Shown: positions 9,444-18,830, counted from the stretch's first letter. The stretch is DNA of 34,722 nt from Deltaproteobacteria bacterium (GCA_013349285.1 DUZU01000028.1:1-34722); one strand, 5' to 3'. Numbers and translations: made by a program. The notes: generated from the letters alone by a model not told the origin.

Positions 9444-10916
9444 TTATACAAAAGAGGCCTCCCGGACAACTTCGACTCCTCCGTTAGTCATAACAACACC
9501 ATTTTTAGCCAGATTGAGCACCGCTTGGCTAAACACCGCACCCCTGTGACCATAACTTTTGAACATATCAAAACTTGCGCAGGCCGGTGAAAGTAAGACC
9601 GACTCCCCGGCCTTGGCAATGGTACTTGCCAGTTGCACCGCCTCCTCCATGCTTTCGGCAAACTCGACCCTGGTATAATCTCTAAAGGTGGCGGCCATCG
9701 CCTCTTTTGCTTCCCCGATCAGGACCATGGCGCCAACCTTTTCCTTCACCACCTCGAGCATAAGATCATAGCCGCCGCCCTTATCCCGGCCGCCCGCGAT
9801 CAAAGTAACCGTGCCGGCCATGCCCTTGAGCGCCGAAACCACGGCGCCGACGTTGGTGGCCTTGGAATCATCGAAATAGCTCACCCCATTAATCTGCGCC
9901 ACCAACGCCAGCCGATGCTTGAGCGGCGTAAAGTTCGTCAAGCCCCGGGCCACGGCGGAAGAGGGGCAACCGCAGGCGCGCAGGGCGAGAATTGCCGCCA
10001 TGGCGTTATAGGAGTTGGGAGCCGAGCTAAAAACTGTTCCGGCCAAATCATATTCTTCCATCAAGTTGCCGGCACCACTCCCCATCTCCAGTCCCACCTT
10101 TTGCCCAGCCAGCCAGGCTCCGGGCCCGGCCGGTTGTTGCTTGCCGAATGTCAACAAGCGACTGGCATAAGGCCAACGCCCTGCCTTGCCGCCGTTGCGG
10201 ACCAGCCCGGCTTCGATCACCCGGTCATCGCCGTTGATAATTGCGGTGTCCCCGGCTCGCTGGTGTTTAAAAATACTCATTTTGGAATCGGCATAATCAT
10301 CATAGGAGGGGTAACGATCCAAGTGATCCGGGGTAATATTCAACAATAAGGCAACATCCGGCCGAAAATCAGCCCCGCCGTCCAGCTGATAACTGCTCAC
10401 CTCCAGCACCACGAAATCAGCCTCCTGGCCGCCTTGTAGGTATTCGGTCAACGGCACCCCGATATTGCCGCCGACAAAAACCTCCTTCCCGGCCGCCCGC
10501 AGCAAATCGCCGACCAGGGTCGTCACCGTACTCTTGCCGTTGGTGCCGGTAATGGCCACCACCGGGGTTTTTAAAAAATCTTTCGCCAGCGCCAGTTCGC
10601 CGATGACCGGCACCCCGGCTGCGAGGGCTTGACGAATAGCCGGAAGGGACAAAGGTACCCCGGGGCTAACCAGCACACAGTCGGCATTACAAAAAAGTTC
10701 AGAGGAATGGCCACCTGTTTCGATATGCAATCCTTTCTCCAATAGCCACCGAACCAAGTCTCCCTCAAGGTTTTCCAGATGGCCACCCTCTGAAACCGTA
10801 ATTTCTACTCCCAGACCAAGCAAAAACCTGATCGCCGAGACCCCGGAGGAGCCCAGGCCCACCACCACCACCTTCGCTCCCGGTCGCAGTATTTTTTTCA
10901 GGTCAAGGTCTTTCAT
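9444..10916 (-). CDS. murD: UDP-MurNAc-L-Ala--D-Glu ligase MurD
   Basis: This enzyme adds D-Glu to UDP-MurNAc-L-Ala. The 490-aa protein has the N-terminal Rossmann loop VVGLGSSGVSA and the Mur-ligase ATP loop AITGTNGKST (121-130). It also has 'LEVSSYQLDG', 'NITPDHLDRY' and the C-terminal 'DDSKATNVGAV' and 'AGGRDKGGGYD' motifs typical of MurD. It is about 40 residues longer than the usual enzyme because of internal spacers such as 'TFGKQQPAGPGAWL'; nothing catalytic is missing. It starts 9 bp after the end of mraY and is followed by the 57-aa gene rather than ftsW. Confidence 0.97.
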   Translation of the reverse strand: MKDLDLKKILRPGAKVVVVGLGSSGVSAIRFLLGLGVEITVSEGGHLENLEGDLVRWLLEKGLHIETGGHSSELFCNADCVLVSPGVPLSLPAIRQALAAGVPVIGELALAKDFLKTPVVAITGTNGKSTVTTLVGDLLRAAGKEVFVGGNIGVPLTEYLQGGQEADFVVLEVSSYQLDGGADFRPDVALLLNITPDHLDRYPSYDDYADSKMSIFKHQRAGDTAIINGDDRVIEAGLVRNGGKAGRWPYASRLLTFGKQQPAGPGAWLAGQKVGLEMGSGAGNLMEEYDLAGTVFSSAPNSYNAMAAILALRACGCPSSAVARGLTNFTPLKHRLALVAQINGVSYFDDSKATNVGAVVSALKGMAGTVTLIAGGRDKGGGYDLMLEVVKEKVGAMVLIGEAKEAMAATFRDYTRVEFAESMEEAVQLASTIAKAGESVLLSPACASFDMFKSYGHRGAVFSQAVLNLAKNGVVMTNGGVEVVREASFV

Positions 10917-10925
10917 TTCCCGTCC

Positions 10926-12005
10926 CTAGCGCAATTTCAAGGTGGCCAGGGCTGCCAGGCCCATGACGATGGAGACGATCCAAAACCGGACAACAACCTT
11001 GGATTCATGCCACCCTTTCTTTTCAAAATGGTGATGAAACGGGGCCATCAGAAATATCCGCTTGCCGCCGGTCATCTTAAAAAAACCAACCTGCAGGATC
11101 ACCGACAGGGCTTCCATCACAAAAACACCGCCCACGATGACCAGCAGGATCTCCTGCTTGATGATAATAGCCACCTGACCCAAAGCGCCGCCCAGAGCCA
11201 AGGCCCCCACATCCCCCATAAAAATCTGGGCCGGATAGGCGTTGAACCAGAGAAAGCCGAGACTGGCGCCGACCAGGGCGCCGCAAAAGACCGCCACCTC
11301 GCCGGCGCCCTGAACAAAGGGAATCTGCAGATAAGCGGCCAGACCGGCATGCCCGGCCAGATATGAAAAAAGCAGATAAACGCTGCTGGTCACCACGGTC
11401 GGCCCGGTCACCAAGCCATCCAGGCCGTCGGTGAGATTAACGGCATTGGAGGCGCCGACCACGACCAGCACAGCAAAAACCACATAGAACCAACCAAGGT
11501 CGGGCTGGATATTCTTAAAAAACGGGAAACTCAGGTGCCCGTCAAAATCCGGATGAAAATAAAGGACCAAACCTGCAGCCGCGGCCGCGGCGATCTGCCA
11601 GCCAAGTTTGCCCATGGCACTCAAGCCGGCACTGTTCTGTTTTTTAATTTTTTGGTAATCATCATAGGCGCCGATGGCGCCGAACCAGATCATGATGCCG
11701 AGAATCAACCAGACATAATAGTTGGTCAGATCAACCCACAACAAGGTCGAGGCCGCCACCGCCGACAGAATCAGCAGACCGCCCATGGTCGGCACTCCTC
11801 TTTTGGAGTAATGGGATGCCGGACCGTCATCCCGCACCACCTGGCCGATCTGATATTTCCGCAACTGGCTGATGAACCAAGGGCCGATCAACAACAAAAC
11901 CAGAAAGGCCGTTATGGTCGCCCCGATACTCCGGAAGGTGATATAACGGAAAACGTTAAAGGCCCCGAATTGTTCATGAAGCGGAAAAAGAAAATGATAA
12001 AGCAT
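10926..12005 (-). CDS. mraY: Phospho-MurNAc-pentapeptide transferase MraY (lipid I synthase)
   Basis: This integral membrane enzyme attaches phospho-MurNAc-pentapeptide to undecaprenyl phosphate. The 359-aa protein has about ten hydrophobic segments and the conserved cytoplasmic motifs: GVPTMGG, the Asp pair in AYDDYQKIKK, NAVNLTDGLDGL, FNAYPAQIFMGDVG and the His-rich APFHHHFEKKGW. Length and motif order are normal for the family. It begins 21 bp after murF. MraY supplies the lipid carrier substrate for MurG, so the lipid II pathway encoded here is complete from MurB/C/D/E/F through MraY and MurG. Confidence 0.97.
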   Translation of the reverse strand: MLYHFLFPLHEQFGAFNVFRYITFRSIGATITAFLVLLLIGPWFISQLRKYQIGQVVRDDGPASHYSKRGVPTMGGLLILSAVAASTLLWVDLTNYYVWLILGIMIWFGAIGAYDDYQKIKKQNSAGLSAMGKLGWQIAAAAAAGLVLYFHPDFDGHLSFPFFKNIQPDLGWFYVVFAVLVVVGASNAVNLTDGLDGLVTGPTVVTSSVYLLFSYLAGHAGLAAYLQIPFVQGAGEVAVFCGALVGASLGFLWFNAYPAQIFMGDVGALALGGALGQVAIIIKQEILLVIVGGVFVMEALSVILQVGFFKMTGGKRIFLMAPFHHHFEKKGWHESKVVVRFWIVSIVMGLAALATLKLR

Positions 12006-12026
12006 GGTTGTCGATAATCCCCCTGA

Positions 12027-13517
12027 TTATTCCGCCAGCATGCCCTGGGTAATGGTTTCCATCTTCATTCCCCGGGATCCTTTGACCAAAACCCAATCAC
12101 CCTCGCTGAGTTCATCTTTTTCAATCATCTTGGTCAACCAGGCCGTGATCTCTTTTTTATCGGCGAACACCATGGCCTTTTTCGGGCTCATCCCCATCTT
12201 CAAAGCCCCAGCGACCACCTGTTCGGCATAGGCGCCAACCGTCAACAGATAGTCGAACTTAAGCTTGCCGACCGTGGCCCCGATATAACCGTGAGCGGCA
12301 TCGCTATGCTGACCAAGCTCCAGCATATCGCCGAGAATCACGATTTTCTTGTGCTTGTGATCCATGTGCTGCATGGTTTCAAGCGCCGCCAGCATGGATG
12401 AAGGGTTGGCGTTATAGCAATCATTCACCAGCTTGATTCCGCCGACCAGCTTCTCTACCTGCATCCGCTTCTCAAAAGGGGCAAACCCCTCGAGCCCCTT
12501 GACAATATCTGTAAATTTCAAGCCGGCGGCATGGCCCATGGCGGCGGCGGCCAGGCTGTTAATAACGTTATGGGCGCCCAGGCTTTTTATCCTGACCCGG
12601 CTAGACTTCTGGCCGATCTGCAAGGTAAAGGACATGCCCCGCTCGCCAAGGCTTACCACCCTGGTGGCCCGCACCTCGGCTTTGGGGCTTTTGCCGAAGG
12701 TGATTTTCTTCTGGCGGCAACGCTTGGCAAGGGCCCTGACTCGACTGTCATCTATATTCACCACCAGCGTGCCCCAGGCCTTAATCCCGGCAAACAGCTC
12801 GCCCTTGGCCCTGGCCACCCCGTTGACGTCCTGCAGCCCGGCAAGATGCGCATCCTGGACGTTGGTGATACAGGCAATGTCAGGGGCGGCAATCTCGGTA
12901 AGCCGGGCGATTTCCCCGGGCCGGTTCATGCCCATTTCCATTACCGCAAAATCATGATGATAACCTACGGGCAACAGCGAGAGCGGCATGCCGATCAGGT
13001 TATTGAAATTACCTTCGGTTTTAAGAACGTTATATTCCTTGGCCAGCAGAAAGGCGGTCATCTCCTTGACCGTGGTTTTACCTGAGCTGCCGGTGATCGC
13101 CAACACCTGCAAATCAGACATCACCGAACGGCGATAAGCCGCCAGATCGCCAAGCGCCGTCAAGGTGTCATCAACCAGAATCACCGGCACCGACATTTCT
13201 TTTTCAGGCTTTTGCGAAACAACCAGACCGGCGGCGCCTTTACGCATAGCCTCGGCCACAAAATCGTGACCGTTAAATTTATCCCCGGTCAAGGCCAGAA
13301 ACAAATCACCCGGCTCAAGATTCCTGGTATCGGTGCATACCCGCCGAAAGCCCGCCTCGGTGCGGCCGCAAACAAACCTGCCGCCCGTAGCCATCAACAC
13401 CTGGGAGAGGGTCCAGACCGGATCCTGAATGGTTGTAAAGCCATACCCAAAACTTGTCGCGGCATCCCCGTTTTTCAACCTGCCGTTTCCGATTTTTCCT
13501 GCTCTTGCCAACTCCAT
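12027..13517 (-). CDS. murF: UDP-MurNAc-tripeptide--D-Ala-D-Ala ligase MurF
   Basis: This enzyme adds D-Ala-D-Ala to the UDP-MurNAc-tripeptide. Visible motifs are 'VCTDTRNLEPGDLFLAL' and the ATP loop AITGSSGKTTVKE. 'EMGMNRPGEIARLTEIA', 'NVQDAHL' and 'DCYNANPSSMLAALE' follow, the last being a MurF signature. I chose ATG 13517 (496 aa) because AAGGGAG lies 6 nt upstream; a GTG at 13544 would add nine residues. The gene is 50 bp after murE. A ddl gene for making D-Ala-D-Ala is not in the window. Confidence 0.96.
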   Translation of the reverse strand: MELARAGKIGNGRLKNGDAATSFGYGFTTIQDPVWTLSQVLMATGGRFVCGRTEAGFRRVCTDTRNLEPGDLFLALTGDKFNGHDFVAEAMRKGAAGLVVSQKPEKEMSVPVILVDDTLTALGDLAAYRRSVMSDLQVLAITGSSGKTTVKEMTAFLLAKEYNVLKTEGNFNNLIGMPLSLLPVGYHHDFAVMEMGMNRPGEIARLTEIAAPDIACITNVQDAHLAGLQDVNGVARAKGELFAGIKAWGTLVVNIDDSRVRALAKRCRQKKITFGKSPKAEVRATRVVSLGERGMSFTLQIGQKSSRVRIKSLGAHNVINSLAAAAMGHAAGLKFTDIVKGLEGFAPFEKRMQVEKLVGGIKLVNDCYNANPSSMLAALETMQHMDHKHKKIVILGDMLELGQHSDAAHGYIGATVGKLKFDYLLTVGAYAEQVVAGALKMGMSPKKAMVFADKKEITAWLTKMIEKDELSEGDWVLVKGSRGMKMETITQGMLAE

Positions 13518-13567
13518 CACCGTCTCCCTTTTTCGAAAAAGCACCCCACGGTTGCTTCCGGCATCAG

Positions 13568-15160
13568 TTACCAGCTTTGCTCCGCTGCCAATCTTGCCGC
13601 CTCCAGCCGATCATCGAAAAATCTTTTCCCCTGCCGATCTATCTGATATGTCTCATGCCCTTTCCCGCAAATCGCCACCACATCCCCAACCCCGGCATGG
13701 CGAATCGTGGTTCTGATCGCCTCCCGGCGATCAACCACAACATCATAACCCTGAAAACCTGCACCCAGCAAGGTCTCAACCCGCATCCGCGGCAGGGCGT
13801 GCGCCTGGATGCCCGATTCGATCTCGGCAAGAATCGCCTCGGCTGATTCACTGCGGGGGTTGTCGGAGGTCAACACAACAACATCAGCTAATTGCCCGGC
13901 AATCTTGCCCATAATCGCTCTTTTGCCGCGATCCCGGTCCCCGCCGCAACCAAAAATGACAATCAATCGTTTGCGGGTCAACTTCCGCAAGGTCGCCAAC
14001 ACATTGGCGAGGGCATCCGGGGTATGGGCATAATCAACAAAAACATTGATCCCGGCAACAGAGCCGACCTTTTGCAAGCGCCCCGGCGCATCCTGGGCCA
14101 CAGCGAGCCCTTCCGCCACCTTTTCCCTGGAAATCCCCAATGCCGCGGCAACCCCGACCGCGCCCAGCATATTCTTGAGATTAAACTCACCAACCATTCG
14201 GCTCTTGACCAGGATCTTGCCCTGGGGAGCGTCAAACTCGGCAACCGTCCCGGCAATAGATTCGTCAATGGGATGCACGACAACATTTGATCCTGTTTTA
14301 CCGCAGGAAATAAGCCGGCCACCTCCACTATCCTTTTTAGCCAACTCCCGCAACAACCGCGGCCCCCAAGGCTCTTGTTCCTTACCGTCAACCACGACCA
14401 CGGCCTTGCCATCCGGCTTCAGATAATCAACAAAAAGCTTTTTCTTGGTGACAAAGTAGTTTTCCATATCCCCGTGAAAATCAAGATGGTCCCGGGTCAG
14501 ATTGGTAAACAGGGCCACATCGAAACGCATCCCGCCGATCCGCTGCTGCTCTATGGAATGCGAGGAGACTTCCATGATAACGTGACTGACGCCGCCGTCG
14601 GCCATTTCCCTGAGCAATTGCTGCAAGCTTATCGCGTCCGGCGTGGTAAACGGTGCCTGCAACTCTTTGTGGTTATAACGATAATTCACCGTTCCGATCA
14701 CCCCGGGATTGCCGCCATTGCCACGAATAATCGACTCGAGCAGATAGGTGGTGGTGGTCTTGCCGTTGGTGCCGGTAATACCGATCATTACCATCTCAGC
14801 CGCCGGATGCCGGCAAAAGGCGGCGGCAACCTTGCCCAGCGCCTCTTGCGTGCTGGCGGTTTCCAGACAGGCAACCTGCTGATCAAGTTTCAATCTGCGA
14901 CAAAACCCCTTATTCACCAACACCGCTGTACAACCTCGTCTGACCGCTTCCCGAACATAATCATGACCGTCGACCGTCTGCCCGGCAATGGCAACAAACA
15001 AGGTCCCGTCCGCTGCCCGCCGCGAATCGGCAGTCAGTCCGGTTATCATCGTGCTCGGCATCTTTACAGGGTTAAGCACATCCACCTCTTTGACCAGCTC
15101 CTGCAACTTAATTCCGGTAATAGTTTTATCGGTACGATCCATTTCCGATACCCGGCTCAC
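13568..15160 (-). CDS. murE: UDP-MurNAc-L-Ala-D-Glu--meso-DAP ligase MurE
   Basis: This enzyme adds the third stem residue. It has the ATP loop GITGTNGKTTTT (127-138), 'EVSSHSIEQQRIGG' and 'LTRDHLDFHG'. The substrate-selecting motif D433-N-P-R436 (SDNPRSE) is typical of enzymes that use meso-diaminopimelate rather than Lys. The peptidoglycan is therefore very probably DAP-type, as expected for a Gram-negative. The GTG at 15160 overlaps the TGA of the preceding gene (GTGA), a coupling arrangement; ATG 15142 is an alternative start six residues in. The full length of 530 aa is slightly above average. Confidence 0.96.
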   Translation of the reverse strand: MSRVSEMDRTDKTITGIKLQELVKEVDVLNPVKMPSTMITGLTADSRRAADGTLFVAIAGQTVDGHDYVREAVRRGCTAVLVNKGFCRRLKLDQQVACLETASTQEALGKVAAAFCRHPAAEMVMIGITGTNGKTTTTYLLESIIRGNGGNPGVIGTVNYRYNHKELQAPFTTPDAISLQQLLREMADGGVSHVIMEVSSHSIEQQRIGGMRFDVALFTNLTRDHLDFHGDMENYFVTKKKLFVDYLKPDGKAVVVVDGKEQEPWGPRLLRELAKKDSGGGRLISCGKTGSNVVVHPIDESIAGTVAEFDAPQGKILVKSRMVGEFNLKNMLGAVGVAAALGISREKVAEGLAVAQDAPGRLQKVGSVAGINVFVDYAHTPDALANVLATLRKLTRKRLIVIFGCGGDRDRGKRAIMGKIAGQLADVVVLTSDNPRSESAEAILAEIESGIQAHALPRMRVETLLGAGFQGYDVVVDRREAIRTTIRHAGVGDVVAICGKGHETYQIDRQGKRFFDDRLEAARLAAEQSW

Positions 15161-17100
15161 ATCACTTTTAACTCAAGCACACATTGCTTAACACCCAACA
15201 ATGAGCTGCCCGACGGCGGATACTGATTAACCACCCGGCCCGACCCGCTGATCCGCACACGCAGCCCATACGGCTGCAGCACCTGCAAGGCCTTACGGAG
15301 GCTGCCCCCCCGCACATCCGGCATTTTCAAACCCTCAGGGCCGTGGGTGGCCGAGGGCTGCATTTCCGATTTTGCCTGGAGCTTCTGCCATTGCTTATAA
15401 AATTTTTCACCCCGCCGCTCCAATTCTTTACTGTTGGGCAAGGCTGCTTGCTTAGCCATGATTTTTTGGGCAGAGACCAAAAAATTATCCGCCATCTCCC
15501 GAGCCGCTGACTTTTGACGCACATCAACCTCGGCGCCCTCCATGATTACAACCAAGGCCAGCACAGGCTTTTCAACGGGGTAGGCCCCCAACAAAATGGT
15601 ATCGGCCACCAGCTTTTCTTCAAAATCTCCCTCGGCGGCAGGCCGCCCCGGCACCCGTTGCTGCTGCATCGACTCCAGAATAACGGGCGCCTTGCCGGAG
15701 GATACCCCCAGCCGCAATTTCGCAAGCAGGGCCTGGCTGACTTGAGGCTCAACCGAATAGCGCCCCTCATTCGACTGCGCCGGAATACGCCAAACCTGCT
15801 CTCCACTCCATATCGCTTTTAAAACATGGGGCGAAACCTCTTTGCCGTTATTAATCAGCCTGGCAAAAGCAGCCAACAAGGCCAGCGGGGTTGCTTTCGA
15901 CAAAAAGTCCTCTTCCCCCTGAACCTTTATTGCAGCTTCAGGGGTATCTTCAAATTCAACCTCACTATATTTGCCGACCGGCGAAAACTCCGATTCCTTC
16001 ACCAAAAAATGGGCGCCGGGCAAATCGATTTCCCCGGGCGCCAACAAGCCAAGCTGTTTAAACATCTCCTCCAGGCCGGGGCCGCAATTCGATCCATCCG
16101 CCCCAAAAAGCCCGGCGGAAACATAAACCTCGCTCTGCAACCAATGCCAGGACCCGTCATTACCCAACAGAGGGGAACCGGCAACATCCTCAGCCCCGGA
16201 ATTGTTGAGGTTGGCCGCTATACAAAAAAGCCGCTTCATGGCCCCCAGATCAACCTCGTCTTCAACCACCCGATTGCGCCGGGCCTCGGCCTCATAGTCC
16301 CAAAACCGATTCGGATCATAGGCCGGCAAGCTGGCCAGGGCTACAATCTCGCCACTGTCCGGCACCATCATGGCCGCCAGCACATTTTGCGCCGAACTCT
16401 TTGCGCTGAGCTCTTTTAATTTCCGCTCCAGCATGGCCTGCACATCAAAATCAAGGGTCAAAATAATATCGGCCCCGACCTCGCCGTCCATAATTTCCGC
16501 ACTCACCCCGGCATTACGTAACCGGGAATCATAAACACCGCGCCCCCGCAAAACCGGATCATAAACAGATTCAACCCCGGCCAACCCTTGTTCATCCTTC
16601 AAAAAGCCGACGACATGGGCGCCGACCTGCCCCCAGGGATAGAACCGATGCGCCTGCACCAGGCGATACACCCCCCGCTGGTTCAGGTTGACAATCTGCT
16701 CGGCCTGATCATTGGGGATATCCCGACCCAACCAGACAAAGCTCCGCTCGCCCTTGAGATCGGCCAGTACCGTTTTCTCATCAACCGCCAGGATTTTCGA
16801 CACCTGGCCGGCCACCGCCTCAGGGTTATCCAGCTCCAGCGGCCTTGCGTATATCGAACTTCTCCGAAAACTTACCGCAAGCTCCCTAAAGTTCCGGTCA
16901 AAGATATTTTTCCGCTCGCCGATTTTCCGCTGCTGCTTGACGACAGCCGAGTCTTTGACAACCGTTTCCACTACCACATTCTTATCTTTACAACTCTGCA
17001 ACTTCACCGCCACCAGCCCCAAAACCACAAACAGCAAAATGGCAATAATTCCCCAGATTGCTGTGCGCTTATTTTCGGTTTCAACCGGTCGCTTTTTCAT
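15157..17100 (-). CDS. FtsI/PBP3-like protein with destroyed transpeptidase active site
   Basis: The gene sits in the ftsI slot. From ATG 17100 it encodes 647 aa: a TM anchor at about 12-32, a class B PBP pedestal with the family segment 'HVVGFLKDEQGLAGVESVYD', and 'ADIILTLDFDVQ'. The transpeptidase-like domain still has 'ALASLPAYDPNRFWDYEAEARRNR', and a C-terminal PASTA domain spans about 592-647. Where functional enzymes read EPGSTFK, this one reads DLGAMKR. The catalytic Ser is Ala287 (codon 16240-16242) and the SxxK Lys is Arg290 (16231-16233). The SxN region reads S-A-G near 328-330, and the KTG site reads R-P-A-A (codons ending at 15645). The frame is intact over the whole length, so this is not a simple frameshifted pseudogene. 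I infer a structural pseudo-enzyme that may still bind divisome partners. A TTG at 17109 would add three residues. Confidence 0.9.
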   Translation of the reverse strand: MKKRPVETENKRTAIWGIIAILLFVVLGLVAVKLQSCKDKNVVVETVVKDSAVVKQQRKIGERKNIFDRNFRELAVSFRRSSIYARPLELDNPEAVAGQVSKILAVDEKTVLADLKGERSFVWLGRDIPNDQAEQIVNLNQRGVYRLVQAHRFYPWGQVGAHVVGFLKDEQGLAGVESVYDPVLRGRGVYDSRLRNAGVSAEIMDGEVGADIILTLDFDVQAMLERKLKELSAKSSAQNVLAAMMVPDSGEIVALASLPAYDPNRFWDYEAEARRNRVVEDEVDLGAMKRLFCIAANLNNSGAEDVAGSPLLGNDGSWHWLQSEVYVSAGLFGADGSNCGPGLEEMFKQLGLLAPGEIDLPGAHFLVKESEFSPVGKYSEVEFEDTPEAAIKVQGEEDFLSKATPLALLAAFARLINNGKEVSPHVLKAIWSGEQVWRIPAQSNEGRYSVEPQVSQALLAKLRLGVSSGKAPVILESMQQQRVPGRPAAEGDFEEKLVADTILLGAYPVEKPVLALVVIMEGAEVDVRQKSAAREMADNFLVSAQKIMAKQAALPNSKELERRGEKFYKQWQKLQAKSEMQPSATHGPEGLKMPDVRGGSLRKALQVLQPYGLRVRISGSGRVVNQYPPSGSSLLGVKQCVLELKVM

Positions 17101-17109
17101 AAGATCCAA

Positions 17110-17454
17110 TCACGGTCGTCTAATTTGTTTTTTCGTCGGCGGATACAGACCCAACGCCTTGGCCGCTTCTTCAATTTTTTGCGGCTCCATAATCCGATCA
17201 CGCTGCTCTACCAGCATTTCGTTTTTGGCTAGCAGTTCCCGCTCCTCATGATTCCCTTTAGCCAACTCACCGAGACTGACCCGCAGAGCTAACCCAAACC
17301 AGACACTTGAAATCAGCCCGACCAAAAGGGCCGCAACGGCAACAACCCCTACCACCTTGAGGGCCTTGCCATTGCCGCCCCCCATGGACTGCCTGCCTGA
17401 TCCGCGCTTATTGTTGCCGACAACCGGCGAGTATCGATGAGAATAATCGCGCAT
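17110..17454 (-). CDS. ftsL: FtsL-like divisome protein
   Basis: This 114-aa bitopic protein lies between rsmH and the ftsI-like gene, the usual ftsL location. It has a basic Gly-rich cytoplasmic tail of about 30 residues and one TM helix (VVGVVAVAALLVGLISSVWFG). A Leu/Glu-rich coiled-coil stretch follows ('EERELLAKNEMLVEQRDRIM'), then the typical FtsL ending 'IEEAAKALGLYPPTKKQIR'. The ATG at 17454 is one base after the rsmH stop and has GAGGGG 7 nt upstream. An upstream in-frame start at 17493 would overlap rsmH and is less likely. FtsL normally forms a complex with FtsB and FtsQ that activates FtsW/FtsI. Confidence 0.9.
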   Translation of the reverse strand: MRDYSHRYSPVVGNNKRGSGRQSMGGGNGKALKVVGVVAVAALLVGLISSVWFGLALRVSLGELAKGNHEERELLAKNEMLVEQRDRIMEPQKIEEAAKALGLYPPTKKQIRRP

Positions 17455-17455
17455 C

Positions 17456-18343
17456 TCAGCACCCCTCGGCCTGGGCGACCCGAAGCTTCGCACTCCGCGC
17501 CCGGGGATTACGCTGACACTCTTCCGCGCCCGGCAAAACAGGCTTGGCAGTCAAAACCCTGAGGCTGGAATTATCCCGAAATGCCTGTTTAACCATTCGA
17601 TCCTCCAAGGAATGAAACGAAATTACACAGAACTTCGCCCCCGGCTTAAGCAGGGCGGCGCCGTCCTCAAGCACCTTTTTCAAATTTTCAAGTTCGCGGT
17701 TGACGGCAATCCTTAATGCCTGAAAGACCTTGGTGGCAACATGAATCTTCTTCGGATGAAAACGACGGGGCACAGCATGATATACGATATCGACCAACTG
17801 ATCGGTTGTGGCGATCACATCTTTTTTCCGCTCCTCAACAATCCATGCGGCAATCCGCCGGGCCTGCCGCTCTTCGCCGTAATAGTAGAAGATATCGGCC
17901 AGATCATCCTCCGAGGCCCGGTTAATCAGCTCGGCGGCGGTCAGTCCAATCCGCTCATCCATCCGCATATCAAGGGGCTCACTCCCCTTAAAACTGAAGC
18001 CGCGGCCACTGTCATCCAACTGCAATGACGACAACCCCAGATCCAGGAGCAGACCATCGATGCCTTGCACGCCGATCTCCATCAGACTCTCCCGTACAGA
18101 TGCGAAATTTTGATGGACAAAATGAACGCGATCACCAAAGGGAGCCAACCTCTGCCGGGCCAGCGCCAGGGCCGAGGCATCCCAGTCGAAACCGATGACC
18201 CGACCACTCGGCCCGCATTGGGCCAAAATCCCTTCGGTATGCCCCCCCAGCCCAAGGTTACAGTCAACATAGACTCCGCCATCGACCGGGGCCAGAAAAT
18301 CAACAACTTCAGCCAACAGCACTGATTGATGAATAGCCTGCAT
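17456..18343 (-). CDS. rsmH: 16S rRNA m4C1402 methyltransferase RsmH
   Basis: This SAM-dependent enzyme N4-methylates C1402 in the decoding site of 16S rRNA (older name mraW). The roughly 295-aa protein starts with the family hallmark 'AIHQSVLLAEVVDFL'. Next come the SAM-binding 'VYVDCNLGLGGHTEGIL' and 'VIGFDWDASAL', the conserved 'LDLGLSSLQLDDSGRGFSF' and 'LDMRMD', and finally 'FHPKKIHVATKVFQALRIAVN' and 'VISFHSLEDRMVKQ'. The protein looks complete. ATG 18343 follows the mraZ stop by 6 bp; a TTG at 18349 directly abutting the stop is an alternative. Neither start has a strong ribosome site, so coupling to mraZ is likely. Confidence 0.96.
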   Translation of the reverse strand: MQAIHQSVLLAEVVDFLAPVDGGVYVDCNLGLGGHTEGILAQCGPSGRVIGFDWDASALALARQRLAPFGDRVHFVHQNFASVRESLMEIGVQGIDGLLLDLGLSSLQLDDSGRGFSFKGSEPLDMRMDERIGLTAAELINRASEDDLADIFYYYGEERQARRIAAWIVEERKKDVIATTDQLVDIVYHAVPRRFHPKKIHVATKVFQALRIAVNRELENLKKVLEDGAALLKPGAKFCVISFHSLEDRMVKQAFRDNSSLRVLTAKPVLPGAEECQRNPRARSAKLRVAQAEGC

Positions 18344-18349
18344 AGCCAA

Positions 18350-18826
18350 CTAAAAAAGACCCATTTCAAGAAGAACCTGCTCGAAATTCTGGAAATTCTC
18401 CGCGGAAGGCTTGTTCTCAACCTCCCAAACCCCTTTATCCCAAATCTCAAAATAGGTAATCATGCCATTGACCACGACATCCTTGGTAACGCCGATATCG
18501 TCCCGCAACCCGACCGGCAGCTGAATCCGCCCCTGCTTATCGAGGGTGCACTCAACCGCGCCGCCGATCATGTACCGGATCAACTTAACCGTCTCGGGGC
18601 GCTTCTGCCCCTGAGCCAACAGGGTCATCTCCAATTCTTCCCAGTGGGGCAAGGGATAGGCCCGCAAACACTTATGCCAGGGAGTGACCATTAGCCGCTC
18701 ATCAGCTTGCCGCCGCAGAGCATCGCGAAACCTGGTGGCAATATTCAGCCTGCCCTTGGCATCAAGGGCATGCTCGGAGCGCCCCCGCAAATGACAGACC
18801 GTATTTTTCATAACCGCTTCTTCCAC
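18350..18826 (-). CDS. mraZ: Transcriptional regulator MraZ
   Basis: MraZ is an AbrB-fold DNA-binding protein that in E. coli represses its own dcw operon by binding GTGG-type direct repeats. The 158-aa product contains the duplicated motif: 'HALDAKGRLNIATRFRD' in the N-terminal half and 'CTLDKQGRIQLPVGLRD' in the C-terminal half. Length is normal. I kept the GTG start at 18826 because GGAGAGG lies 7 nt ahead; ATG 18811 is possible. It is the first gene of the cluster, directly downstream of a strong promoter and candidate operator. Confidence 0.95.
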   Translation of the reverse strand: MEEAVMKNTVCHLRGRSEHALDAKGRLNIATRFRDALRRQADERLMVTPWHKCLRAYPLPHWEELEMTLLAQGQKRPETVKLIRYMIGGAVECTLDKQGRIQLPVGLRDDIGVTKDVVVNGMITYFEIWDKGVWEVENKPSAENFQNFEQVLLEMGLF

Positions 18827-18830
18827 ACCG

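Noticed and set aside
15157-17100. A frameshift or misassembly as explanation for the missing SxxK in the ftsI-like gene
   Set aside because: Family-like sequence continues in the same frame on both sides of the altered site with correct spacing, and no stop or shift occurs over 647 codons; KTG is lost independently 590 bp away.
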